From a bacterium (lineage in GTDB: Bacteria > Methylomirabilota > Methylomirabilia > Methylomirabilales > 2-02-FULL-66-22), in NCBI GenBank assembly GCA_029580855.1, contig JAKPQH010000146.1, positions 102,419-166,418 of the forward strand: a DNA stretch of 64,000 nt, in the 5' to 3' direction. Positions within the stretch are counted from its first letter, which is position 1. Each line of letters begins with the position of its first letter. The translations under genes and the position numbers were made by a program. Below are positions 1 to 8,078 of the stretch, one piece after another. Below the pieces are notes generated by a model, which was given only the letters and a program-made list of their open reading frames with translations, ran no database searches and had not been told where the DNA came from.

Positions 1-108
1 GCCCTTGGCCGTCGATCTTCAGCGATGTGCCTTCGGCGATTAGCTTTCGGTTTTCGGTGTGTTTCCCGGGAGGCACCCGTCAGCAAGTTATGGATCACTG
101 ATTCTCTG

Positions 109-251
109 CAAGGCTGCTCACAATGGTCCAGATGCAAGGCGCCGCGCGATCCGCGGCGCGAGACGTCCTCGGGTACCCATTCCGATGGGTGTGTACGCCG
201 CAGCGAGCGGCGAGGCGGACCAACGCCGCAGATAGGCCGTTTTCAGCAGCC
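109..251. repeat. Intergenic inverted-repeat element, copy 1
   Basis: The element opens with CAAGGCTGCTCA and closes with TTTTCAGCAGCC, so its ends are imperfect inverted repeats. Inside are a hairpin with 8-bp arms (GCGCCGCG/CGCGGCGC, about 139-159) and the blocks GTCCAGATGCAAGG and CGCCGCAGATAGG. A related copy lies at 63556-63719. This copy ends 3 bp before the stop codon of the minus-strand SDR gene, so it could act as its transcription terminator (inference). Nothing coding is seen in 1-253. Confidence 0.7.
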
Positions 252-253
252 GG

Positions 254-1021
254 TTACAGCGTCGCGAGGATGCCTCCGTCCACATAGATGATCTGGCCGG
301 TCACGAAATCGGACGCCCGGGACGCCAGAAAAACCGCGGTCCCGACCAGCTCGCTGGGATCCGTCCACCGGCCGGCCGGCGTGCGTCCGCAGACCCACGC
401 GTTGAATTTCGGATCGTCGATCAACGGCTGATTCATCTCCGTGAGAATATATCCGGGACCCAGGCCGTTGGCCTGGATGTTGTGCTTCGCCCATTCGACC
501 GCCATGGATTTGGTGAGCTGCTTCACACCGCCCTTGGCCGCCGTGTAGGCGGCGACGGTCGGCCGGGCCAGCTCGCTCATCAACGAACAGATGTTGATGA
601 TCTTGCCGGACTTCCGCGCGATCATCCCCTGCACCACCTGCTTCGTCACGAGGAAAACCGCCGTGAGGTTCGTATTCAACACCTCCTGCCAGACCGCCTC
701 GTCGAAATTCTCCAGCGGCATCCGCCGCTGGATCCCGGCGTTGTTCACCAGGATATCGATGTGCCCGAACTCCGCTTCGATCGCCTGCACCTGCGTCCGG
801 ACCTGATCCGGGTTGGTCAGATCGAACAGGCTTCCGGAGACCGCCAAGCCTTCCCCGGTCAGCTTCGCCACGGCCCGCTCGAGCTTCTCGGCGTTGCGGG
901 CGTTGATGACGACCCGGGCGCCGGCTTGCGCCAGGCCGCGCGCGAGCGCAAAGCCGATCCCCTGCGTTGCGCCCGTGATCAGTGCAACCTTGCCGGTCAA
1001 GTCGAACAGGTCGGTTCCCAT
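254..1021 (-). CDS. SDR-family oxidoreductase, gluconate 5-dehydrogenase / 2-deoxy-gluconate 3-dehydrogenase type
   Basis: This is a classical short-chain dehydrogenase of 255 residues, the usual family length, expected to oxidise or reduce a sugar acid with NAD(P) in the cytoplasm. The cofactor motif TGATQGIG lies near residues 17-24, the NNAG motif near 93, and the catalytic tyrosine/lysine in YTAAKGG near 159-163 after the serine of NICSLMSE. The C-terminal half (GRWTDPSELVGTAVFLASRASDFVTGQIIYVDGG) is typical of gluconate 5-dehydrogenase/KduD-like enzymes. It is the last gene of a minus-strand run after dctPQM and an IolB-like isomerase, which suggests catabolism of an imported sugar acid or inositol derivative. 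The exact substrate cannot be read from sequence. Confidence 0.85.
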   Translation of the reverse strand: MGTDLFDLTGKVALITGATQGIGFALARGLAQAGARVVINARNAEKLERAVAKLTGEGLAVSGSLFDLTNPDQVRTQVQAIEAEFGHIDILVNNAGIQRRMPLENFDEAVWQEVLNTNLTAVFLVTKQVVQGMIARKSGKIINICSLMSELARPTVAAYTAAKGGVKQLTKSMAVEWAKHNIQANGLGPGYILTEMNQPLIDDPKFNAWVCGRTPAGRWTDPSELVGTAVFLASRASDFVTGQIIYVDGGILATL

Positions 1022-1096
1022 GTGCGTCGCTCCTCTCGCATCCCCGTCGTCCCGCCGAACCGCCGAACTGTCGAACCGCCGAACGTTTTCGTGCTC

Positions 1097-1936
1097 TCAC
1101 TTGAACTTGTTCACCATATCCTGAATACCCGGAATCCCGCGCATCAGGTGCCGGTGCTCTTCCTTGAAGTTCTGCACCAGCCCGCGCTGGGTCTTCCCCA
1201 CGAGAATCGTGAAGATGTACTCCTCGTGACCGGGCGACGTCACGGTCGGATGGAACCCCCGATCCAGGAGAAACGTGTCGCCGTTCCGCGTCATGAAGCA
1301 TTGCGAGGAGCCGTCCGGCTGGAAGCAGAGCTGGGCGCCGAAACCGGTCTCGGGTCGGAACCGGTAATGGTAGGTCTCTTCGTGGTTCGTCTCCGCGGTG
1401 CCCTGGTCCTCGTCGTGCTTGTGGGGCGGGTACCCTGACCAGCAGCCGTGATCGCAGTACAGCTCGCTCACCAGAAGGTTGCCCGCCCGGCCAAGCCCGT
1501 TCTGCCCGAGGAGGTGGAAGATCCGTCGGTGGGACCGCGTCTCCACCGAGCCCACGTCTACCATTTCCACCTCGCTGGGCGGCACGCGGAAGGGGGCGTA
1601 CACCCGGTCGCAAAGACCGCCCGCCACGGCCACCTCGGTCCCGTCCACGTTGGCCCGCACCCGGACCGCGGCGCCGACGCCGGCGTACACGGAGTCCGCG
1701 TTTCCCGACCAGAGGTCCTTACGGCGGCCCACATCCTTGAAGGACGTTCCGCTCACCTCGATATCCACGTTCCCCGAGAGCACCGCGTACAGCGTCTCGC
1801 ATCCCTCGACCTTGGCCTGATACTCGTCGCCCCGCTGCAGGTGAACCAGATTAAAATACGTCAGGGCCATCAAGCCCTTCTTCGGAACGATGATGGGCTT
1901 ATTCTTGTTGTCGTAGCGTCGAATGAGGTCCGGCAT
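1097..1936 (-). CDS. iolB: 5-deoxy-glucuronate isomerase (IolB-like cupin)
   Basis: This 279-residue protein is close to the usual IolB length of about 270. The metal-binding cupin segment is clear: GYPPHKHDED followed by EETYHYRFRPETGFG around residues 168-195, then a C-terminal histidine in DRGFHPTVTSPGHEEY. IolB isomerises 5-deoxy-glucuronate to 5-dehydro-2-deoxy-gluconate in myo-inositol breakdown. The gene is about 50 bp downstream of the TRAP large permease and 75 bp upstream of the SDR gene, so the three are probably co-transcribed. KduI, a related uronate isomerase, is the main alternative; the YHYRF block favours IolB. A partial IolD-like ThDP enzyme at the far end of the window would fit inositol metabolism, but it is 60 kb away. 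Confidence 0.8.
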   Translation of the reverse strand: MPDLIRRYDNKNKPIIVPKKGLMALTYFNLVHLQRGDEYQAKVEGCETLYAVLSGNVDIEVSGTSFKDVGRRKDLWSGNADSVYAGVGAAVRVRANVDGTEVAVAGGLCDRVYAPFRVPPSEVEMVDVGSVETRSHRRIFHLLGQNGLGRAGNLLVSELYCDHGCWSGYPPHKHDEDQGTAETNHEETYHYRFRPETGFGAQLCFQPDGSSQCFMTRNGDTFLLDRGFHPTVTSPGHEEYIFTILVGKTQRGLVQNFKEEHRHLMRGIPGIQDMVNKFK

Positions 1937-1993
1937 GGCTAACCTCTTTCCTTTGAATGACGTGGAGTGCGCGTTTGCCGAGCGTTCTTTGTC

Positions 1994-3286
1994 TCACGGA
2001 CCCAGGAATCGGTGCGGAATATACGTGGCGGTCCAGGGCACGAAGGCCACCAGCAGCATGACCGCGACGAGGGCGGCAACGAACGGGTAACTGTACCGGA
2101 TCGTCTCGTCATACTTGCATCCGGCGATGCCCGTGGCCACAAAGAGAAGGACTGCCACCGGTGGCGTGACCGCGCCGATCTGGGTGGCGATCGTCATCAA
2201 CAGCCCGAAGTGAAACGGGTCAAATCCATAGGCCTTGGTCACGAACATGCACACGGGAATCAGGATGATCAGCACCGCCAGCGACTCGATGAACATCCCC
2301 ATGATGAAGATGACCCCGAGCAGGACCAGGAGGATCACGTTCCGATCGTTCGAGATGCTTTTGAGCAGATCCAGCACGATCACGTTGAAGTCGAGATACG
2401 CAAGCAGCCAGCCAAACGCGCCGGCGACCGAGATGATCCCGACCACCGTGGCCGTGACGACGGCCGCATTGACCAGGATCTTTGGCAGATCGGTGAGTTT
2501 CAGCGTCTTGTACACGACGAAGGAGACGAAGAACGCGTACCAGCAAGCTACCACGCCTGCTTCCGTCGCCGTGAACACTCCGGAGAGGATGCCGCCCAAG
2601 ATGATGACGGGCGCCAGCAGGGCGGACCAGACCCGCCCCAGAGCCTTGATCATTCGCGTGAAGCTGAACTTCCCCGTCGTGACCCGGAGGGCGGGAAATT
2701 GGGGAAAGAAGGAGTGGATGTAAATCGTCACCATCAGGAAGATCCCGATGATGATGCCCGGGATCACGCCGGACAAGAAAAGCCCTCCGATGGAGGTGCC
2801 CGTCATCGAACCATAGATGATCATGGTCATGCTGGGCGGGATGATCGGCCCGATGGTTCCGGCGGCCGCCAAGATGGAGGCGGCAAAGCCGGGCTGATAG
2901 CCCCGTTCCTTCATGGAGGGGATCAGGATGGAGCCGATGGCCGACGTATCGGCGACCGACGAGCCGGACACGCCGGCGAAGATCATGCTGCCCACCACCG
3001 AGGCATGGCCGAGCCCGCCGCGAAGGTGCCCGACCAAAGTGTCCGAGAAGGCCACCATCTTGTCGCTGATCCCGCCCCGGGACATCAGCTCTCCCGCCAG
3101 GATGAAGAAGGGCATGGCGAGGAGGCTGAACGAGTCGAGCATGGCAAACATCTTCTGGGGAAAGATCGCCAGGACCACACCCGGACTCAGAAACATGCCG
3201 AGGAGGCCCGCGATGCCGATGGCCAGGAGCACCGGCGCTCCGCCGAACAGGAGCAAGAGCAGCGCGACGAACAAACCGATCAGCAT
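1994..3286 (-). CDS. dctM: TRAP transporter large permease DctM
   Basis: This is the large, roughly 12-helix membrane subunit of a TRAP transporter, which drives uptake of a carboxylate or sugar acid with the Na+ gradient. The frame is open further upstream, but the start is placed at MLIGLFVALLLLLFGG, giving 430 residues, normal for DctM, and a 7-nt overlap with the end of dctQ. Typical segments are visible: FSLLAMPFFILAGELMSRGG, GVSGSSVADTSAIGSILIP and ILAAAGTIGPIIPPSM. It forms a complex with the DctQ subunit just upstream and receives substrate from the DctP protein at 3892-4893. Confidence 0.93.
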   Translation of the reverse strand: MLIGLFVALLLLLFGGAPVLLAIGIAGLLGMFLSPGVVLAIFPQKMFAMLDSFSLLAMPFFILAGELMSRGGISDKMVAFSDTLVGHLRGGLGHASVVGSMIFAGVSGSSVADTSAIGSILIPSMKERGYQPGFAASILAAAGTIGPIIPPSMTMIIYGSMTGTSIGGLFLSGVIPGIIIGIFLMVTIYIHSFFPQFPALRVTTGKFSFTRMIKALGRVWSALLAPVIILGGILSGVFTATEAGVVACWYAFFVSFVVYKTLKLTDLPKILVNAAVVTATVVGIISVAGAFGWLLAYLDFNVIVLDLLKSISNDRNVILLVLLGVIFIMGMFIESLAVLIILIPVCMFVTKAYGFDPFHFGLLMTIATQIGAVTPPVAVLLFVATGIAGCKYDETIRYSYPFVAALVAVMLLVAFVPWTATYIPHRFLGP

Positions 3287-3780
3287 GCTGCGCCTCTCGT
3301 CATCGTGCCCGCACGGAGCTGACAGGCGGAGGCCGCCACTCTGCGCAGTGCCACGAGTCCCAGATAGACCCCTCCCACCACCAGGCTCAGATATGCCCGA
3401 TCCATTCGGAGGCCGAGCGCCGGGCTGGTCTGTTTGCTCGCTACGCCCATCACCACGGAGGTATAGACCACGATGGCAATCGCCAGCCCTACCCACAGAA
3501 TATCCATCGTCAGCGTCAGAACCAGCTGCGCCTTGGGTGGCAGACCCTTGACGAAAAGATTCATGCCGACGTGGGCACCGCGATTATACGCCACCGGGAC
3601 GGCCAGAAAGACCACCCAGATGTTGGCGTACACCATGAACTCCTCGCTCCAGCTCAGCGAGTGGTTGAGGATGAAGCGATTGAAGACCTGCATCCCGCCC
3701 ACGATCACGATGAGCAGGAACAGGATGAAGATGAGGATCTCGAAGGCGCGGTTCACAAGACCAAGAAGCTTGTCGAGCAT
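3280..3780 (-). CDS. dctQ: TRAP transporter small permease DctQ
   Basis: This is the four-helix small subunit of the TRAP importer, 166 residues from the chosen start MLDKLLGLVNRAFE. The family signature LSWSEEFMVYANIWVVFLAVPVAYNRGAHVGM is present in the middle. The frame extends 31 codons further upstream, but those residues are polar and arginine-rich with no helix, so the internal ATG is preferred. The end overlaps dctM, which indicates translational coupling. Confidence 0.9.
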   Translation of the reverse strand: MLDKLLGLVNRAFEILIFILFLLIVIVGGMQVFNRFILNHSLSWSEEFMVYANIWVVFLAVPVAYNRGAHVGMNLFVKGLPPKAQLVLTLTMDILWVGLAIAIVVYTSVVMGVASKQTSPALGLRMDRAYLSLVVGGVYLGLVALRRVAASACQLRAGTMTRGAAC

Positions 3781-3891
3781 CGTGTTCTCCCGACTGAAGA
3801 ACGGGGGCGACGCGCGTGTCCTCGGCGACACCACGGCAGCAAGAGGCATCTCCGCCTCCCGCCGCCGCATCACATCTCCGAACGACGACGC

Positions 3892-4893
3892 CTAATTCGT
3901 CGCCCGAATGATCTCGAGGAGATCCGACGCCCCGATCTCTTTGGCGAACTTGTCCTGAACCGCAACGGCATTCTTGCGGAACCCGCTGGTGTCGATCTTG
4001 TGGATGGTCATCCCCTTTGTTTTCAGGAAGTCGAAGGCCTCCTGCTCGCGCAGAGGTCCCAGGCTTCGCTGAACGTCCCGAGCCATGTTGGCCCCATCCA
4101 TGATGACGGCCTTTTCTTTGTCGGTAAGCCCTGACCACTCCTTCTTGGAGTAGACGAACACCAGCGGACCGAAGAGGTGCTGGGTCAGGGCGATGTACTT
4201 CGAGACCTCGTAGAACTTTTGCGCTTTGATCACGGCCGACCCGTGCTCGAGACCATCCAGCACGCCGGTCTGCATCGCGGTGTACACCTCGCCGAACGCC
4301 ATCGGAGTGGCATTCGCCCCCATGGCATTGAGCGCCGCGACGTACGTCGGGGTCTGGATTGTCCGGATCTTCAGCCCCTTGATGTCTCCCGGCGCCTTGA
4401 CTTCCTTTTTCGCTGTGACGACGTTTCGGAAGCCCCAGCTGTCCATCCAGGCCAGAACCTGGAAGCCGGTCTGGTCAAGCTCCTTACCCAAGGCCTCCCC
4501 GACCTTACCATCCAGAACGTGGTGCGCATGGTCGTAGCTCTTCCACATGAACGGCAGGTCCAGAACGCCGGTCTTCTTGCTGAAGTTGTTGAGGATGGCG
4601 GTACCGCTGATCACCGCCGTGGCGCCGGAGCCGAGCTGCATTCCCTCGTACACCGCGCGCTCTTCGCCCAGGGCGTTGGCGGCATAGATCTTGACCTCAA
4701 GCGTATCCGAATTGTCTTCGATCCACTTCTGGAAAATCCAGGCCGCGGTGTGGATCTCCGACGCGAAATCCGCCTGGTGACTGTGGGACAGCTTGATGAC
4801 CTTCTTGGCAGCCGAGGCAGGCGACGACGGCGCCAAGGCGATGGCCAGCGCGACTCCGAAAATGAGGACGACGAATCCGAGTGCCTTCTTCAT
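3892..4893 (-). CDS. dctP: TRAP transporter substrate-binding protein DctP
   Basis: This is a periplasmic solute-binding protein of 333 residues. It has a signal peptide (MKKALGFVVLIFGVALAIALA with cleavage probably after SPASA) and then the DctP fold, including the conserved block KGLKIRTIQTPTYVAALNAMGANATPMAFGEVYTAMQTGVLDG, where the arginine normally contacts the substrate carboxylate. It is the first gene of the minus-strand run dctP-dctQ-dctM-iolB-SDR. The TRAP ligand is probably a uronate, aldonate or inositol-derived acid, judging only from the downstream enzymes. Confidence 0.93.
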   Translation of the reverse strand: MKKALGFVVLIFGVALAIALAPSSPASAAKKVIKLSHSHQADFASEIHTAAWIFQKWIEDNSDTLEVKIYAANALGEERAVYEGMQLGSGATAVISGTAILNNFSKKTGVLDLPFMWKSYDHAHHVLDGKVGEALGKELDQTGFQVLAWMDSWGFRNVVTAKKEVKAPGDIKGLKIRTIQTPTYVAALNAMGANATPMAFGEVYTAMQTGVLDGLEHGSAVIKAQKFYEVSKYIALTQHLFGPLVFVYSKKEWSGLTDKEKAVIMDGANMARDVQRSLGPLREQEAFDFLKTKGMTIHKIDTSGFRKNAVAVQDKFAKEIGASDLLEIIRATN

Positions 4894-4938
4894 GGGTCCC
4901 TCCTATGACGGTTGTCTACCCCATCGGCTGGGTTACCC

Positions 4939-5784
4939 TCAGCCGTTCACCAGCACGAACCGAGGAAAGTCCGCAACGGTCCCGTGGTGTTTCAACATCT
5001 TGGAGATACTCCCCAAAAACGTGCGGGCCAGGGCGAGGATCGCTTTGCCAGGGCCGCGCGTCACGCCCCGTGTGGTGATGGGGCCCCTGCGCTCGGTGGC
5101 GTGCGCGTGGTGCACCCGCGGGACGATCCCGACGTAGGCCGCGCGCGTCCCCTCGCTGGGAAAGTCGGCGATGTCCCCGATCATGGCGAGCCGGATGCTC
5201 GCCCCCACGGCCCCGAGGCCTGGGATGCGGGTGAGGTTCTCCCCCCCTGGCAGGCGCGGTCCCGGCTCCCGCAACAGCCCTGCGCGTTTCTGGATGCGCG
5301 CGTTCACGTGCCGGCTCTCCCCCAGGCTGTCCAGCTCCCGCCGATCGAGCTCGGGGACGGGGGCTGTCCGACCCGCAGCCCAGCCCTTCTCGCTCCCCAG
5401 GCTCTCCTTGCGGAGGAGGATCCCCCGGGCCGCCCGCTCGGCCGTCAGCCGCCCCTCGGGCCGGAGCCCCGTGGCGAGAACCGCCGCCGGCCCCGTCGCG
5501 TCCTGCTCATCGGTCTTCTTCATCGCGCGGCTGATCACCCCGCACTGGTGGGGGGTGACGACCACGACCCGACAGCCGCGGGCCTTTACGGCCACTGCAT
5601 CAGTCGCGCGCCCCGGCTTGGCAAAGGCCGCCAGCCTCCGGCTCGCCCATTCCCGACGCTCCCCGCTGCCGTCCGCCTCGCGCGTGGAGACCGTGACGCA
5701 GTTCCGGGGCCGATCGCCGCCCCGGTCCCGGGTCTCGCGCTTCATCGTCGTTCCTCCTGTCTGGGGTGACGATGAAGTCGACAT
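4939..5784 (-). pseudogene. Decayed IS110-family transposase
   Basis: The 281-codon frame is collinear with IS110-family transposases but is shorter than their usual 320-400 residues. The N-terminal DEDD domain is recognisable (GGDRPRN near the first aspartate, KKTDEQDA for the later ones), as are the linker block KESLGSEKG and the C-terminal domain (PGGENLTRIPGLGAVGAS, IGDIADFP, AAYVGIVPRV, ARTFLGSISKMLKHHG, DFPRFVLVNG). Two in-frame gaps are apparent. One falls where VEATGNW-type residues carry the catalytic glutamate; the other, of about 35 residues, follows ITTRG. The usual serine-containing segment after GIVPRV reads HHAHATERR. It is therefore judged inactive. The gaps are inferred from memory of family sequences, not from an alignment. 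Confidence 0.75.
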
Positions 5785-6479
5785 GCTCTTCGGCGGTCCC
5801 CAGGCTCCTCTCCCCGGTGCGCGCCCGCCTTGGGGCGGCCCTTAGGGTGGCGCCCCGGTTCCCGGGCTGCCTACTCTCCGGGGTCGACGCCTCCCGTCGC
5901 CCCTGCAGCCTGTCACCTGTCTCCTCCATCCGTTTCCGGCTGGCGTATCACCGCCGACGCCCCTCATTCATACCATCTCCTTTCGGGTTCCGGGCGGGCG
6001 CGGGTTGTGTTCTCGTGGGTGGAGTAAATCTCGTGAAGCGTTCCTCGTTCGGCTCTGTCACTATTATTTCAAACTGGGCGTTAGAGCAAGGAAAAGCGTA
6101 GCCCGTGGCAAAAGGGCACGGAAACCCGACCCGACCGGAACCGTGCGAAGATCAAGTCCAGACCGGGATACTTGCAAGGCGGAAAACCGTCGCCTCGGCC
6201 GGGGGCCGCACAACCGCTGCCTGTCGTGTCGCGTCGGATGGTCCGACTCGCCGGTCTCCGCCTCCGCCTCAGCCCCTCGCGCCACGGAGCTGCCGGGCGA
6301 GGCGTTTGTCGTGAAGCGGCGAGTGGCCCGTTCCGGGCAACGCACCTTTGGTGGAAGTGGCTGTACGTCCGGCGATGCGTACGGAAACCGCGGAGACCTG
6401 GGTCCGACAGGCCGACTCCCGGTGCGGCGCCCGTGAGCCGGATTGATGCGACGAGGAGGATTCCGGGGCGCGCCTCGTT
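5785..6479. other. Non-coding stretch upstream of the IS110 relic
   Basis: About 700 bp lie between the IS110-like frame and the next gene. No frame here has recognisable protein homology. Because the transposase reads leftward, this is the side on which IS110-group elements carry their bridge RNA. The part at 6040-6440 contains several short complementary segments, but I could not define a fold or the element end. It is probably the decayed left end of the element plus ordinary intergenic DNA. Confidence 0.4.
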
Positions 6480-7559
6480 CTACAGCGGCAATCGCACCGT
6501 TTTTCCGGTCCGTGCGCTCTGGTAGGTCGCGAGGATCAACTCCACCGCCTTGCGCCCTTCGCGGCCGTCCACCATCGGCGGCCGGCCGGTGTTGAGTGCT
6601 GCGACAAAATCTTCGAACTGTCGCTGGTGTCCCACGAACGAGATCGCCTTCGGGTCCGCCGCTCCGCCCTTGCCGGTGTCGCGCGCGCCGAGGCGCGCCA
6701 GCAGCGCTGCGTCGCCTTTGGCAGGTTTGGCGAAGGTCCACGTCACCAGGTCGTCCTCGCGGGTGGCGACGCCGCCCCGGTCGCCGCACAGCTCGATCCG
6801 CTTGGCGTGGCCCGGCCAGACGCTCGTGGCACCCTCGATCACTCCCAGCGCGCCGTTCTTGAACCGGATGGCCGCCACCGCGGTATCCTCGACCTCGATT
6901 CGCGTGTGAGCCCGGCACGCGGTGAAAGCCCGCACCTCGACCGCCGGACCCATAAACCACTGGAGCAGATCGATGGTGTGAATACCTTGGTTCATCAGGC
7001 ATCCGCCGCCGTCCAGCTTTTGCGTGCCGCGCCAGGCCGCAGAATCGTAATACGACTGGGGTCGCCACCACTTGACGTAGGCCGAGCCCAGCGTGATGCG
7101 ACCGAGGCGGCCGGCGTCCACCGCCCGCTTGATGCGCTGATACACCTCGCTCGTCCGCGACGGGAAGATCCCGCCGAGAAGCACACGCCGGCGCCGGCAG
7201 ACCGAAATCATCCGATCCAGCCGCGCCAGCGTCACCTCCAGCGGCTTCTCGCAGAGCACGTGCTTGCCGTGCTCCGCCGCCATGACCGTCGGCTCCAGAT
7301 GCGCGCCGGACGGCGTGCAGATCGTGACGATGTCAATGTCGTCCCGCTCGACCAGCGCCCGGTACGAACCCACGCCTTCCACGCCGTACTGCGCCGCGAA
7401 CTCCGCGGCCTTGGCCGCATCCCGGCTGGCCACGGCCACCAGCCGCGCCCCCTTCATCACCTGGATCGCCTTGGCGTGAAAGTGCGAAATCATGCCGAGA
7501 CCGATGATCCCGAACCGGTACTCTCGCTTGGACGACGCCATGGTGTCCTCCGTTCGCAC
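6480..7559 (-). CDS. Gfo/Idh/MocA family NAD(P)-dependent oxidoreductase
   Basis: This 359-residue dehydrogenase has an N-terminal Rossmann fold (FGIIGLGMISHFHAKA near residues 16-31) and the family EKP motif (HVLCEKPLEV near 102). The C-terminal sheet domain includes GGGCLMNQGIHTIDLLQWFMG, where the histidine is part of the active site. Such enzymes oxidise sugars, inositols or their amino or acid derivatives. A second ATG six codons downstream (7541, MASSKREYRF) is an equally good start. It stands alone between the IS110 relic and the defence cluster; substrate unknown. Confidence 0.85.
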   Translation of the reverse strand: MRTEDTMASSKREYRFGIIGLGMISHFHAKAIQVMKGARLVAVASRDAAKAAEFAAQYGVEGVGSYRALVERDDIDIVTICTPSGAHLEPTVMAAEHGKHVLCEKPLEVTLARLDRMISVCRRRRVLLGGIFPSRTSEVYQRIKRAVDAGRLGRITLGSAYVKWWRPQSYYDSAAWRGTQKLDGGGCLMNQGIHTIDLLQWFMGPAVEVRAFTACRAHTRIEVEDTAVAAIRFKNGALGVIEGATSVWPGHAKRIELCGDRGGVATREDDLVTWTFAKPAKGDAALLARLGARDTGKGGAADPKAISFVGHQRQFEDFVAALNTGRPPMVDGREGRKAVELILATYQSARTGKTVRLPL

Positions 7560-7656
7560 TGGTGTCTTCCGCCTGTGCGCGCGTCTGGTGTTCGATGGTC
7601 GCGACGGCTTGGCGAACCCACGAAGGATTGGGTGATACCATGGGGCTTCCCCAGCA

Positions 7657-8078
7657 CTACCGTCGCGACAGGTGCAATGTCCAATCGAGGGTCAAGAGCG
7701 GCACGACAGGCTTCATTGACTCGAAAGCTGCGTCGCAATGGATGAGGACCGCCTGGTGATTGATGGCCACCGTCGCGATGAGGCAGTCCGCCGCGGTCGG
7801 CGTGATGCCTTCCCGCCGCAACCGCGCCGCAAGATTCCACGCCTGCTTCCACCACGAGACCTCGAACGGGAGACGGACGATCGGAGCAAACCATTGCAGC
7901 ATGGACTCCTTGCGCTCGGTCGTCCGCAAACCCGTCATGAGCTCCATCTGTATAGCTGTCAATTCAAGCATCTGGTTGACCGCCGGATCCGAAGCAAGGA
8001 ATTCATCAACGGTCCGGACGGCGCGACATCTCGCGGCTGTGGCGCGCACGCAACAGACGACGAACGGGAGCCCGGAAA
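7657..8078 (-). pseudogene. Truncated PIN-domain (VapC-like) toxin
   Basis: The C-terminal two thirds of a VapC-type PIN ribonuclease is readable: MELMTGLRTTERKESMLQWF, then AWNLAARLRREGITPTAADCLIATVAINH with the usual acidic DCLIA site, then HCDAAFE. The N-terminal strand that should carry the first catalytic aspartate (VDTS-type) is missing; the corresponding frame reads LPFVVCCVRATAARC and runs into the end of the DUF499 gene. No antitoxin precedes it. It is probably a toxin relic at the edge of the defence cluster. Translation from the internal ATG at 7971 would give only 104 residues. Confidence 0.6.

Noticed and set aside
1994..3496. Upstream-extended start of the first dctM (500 codons)
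   Set aside because: The added 70 residues are polar and overlap dctQ fully; the internal ATG gives a normal DctM N-terminus with a 7-nt overlap.
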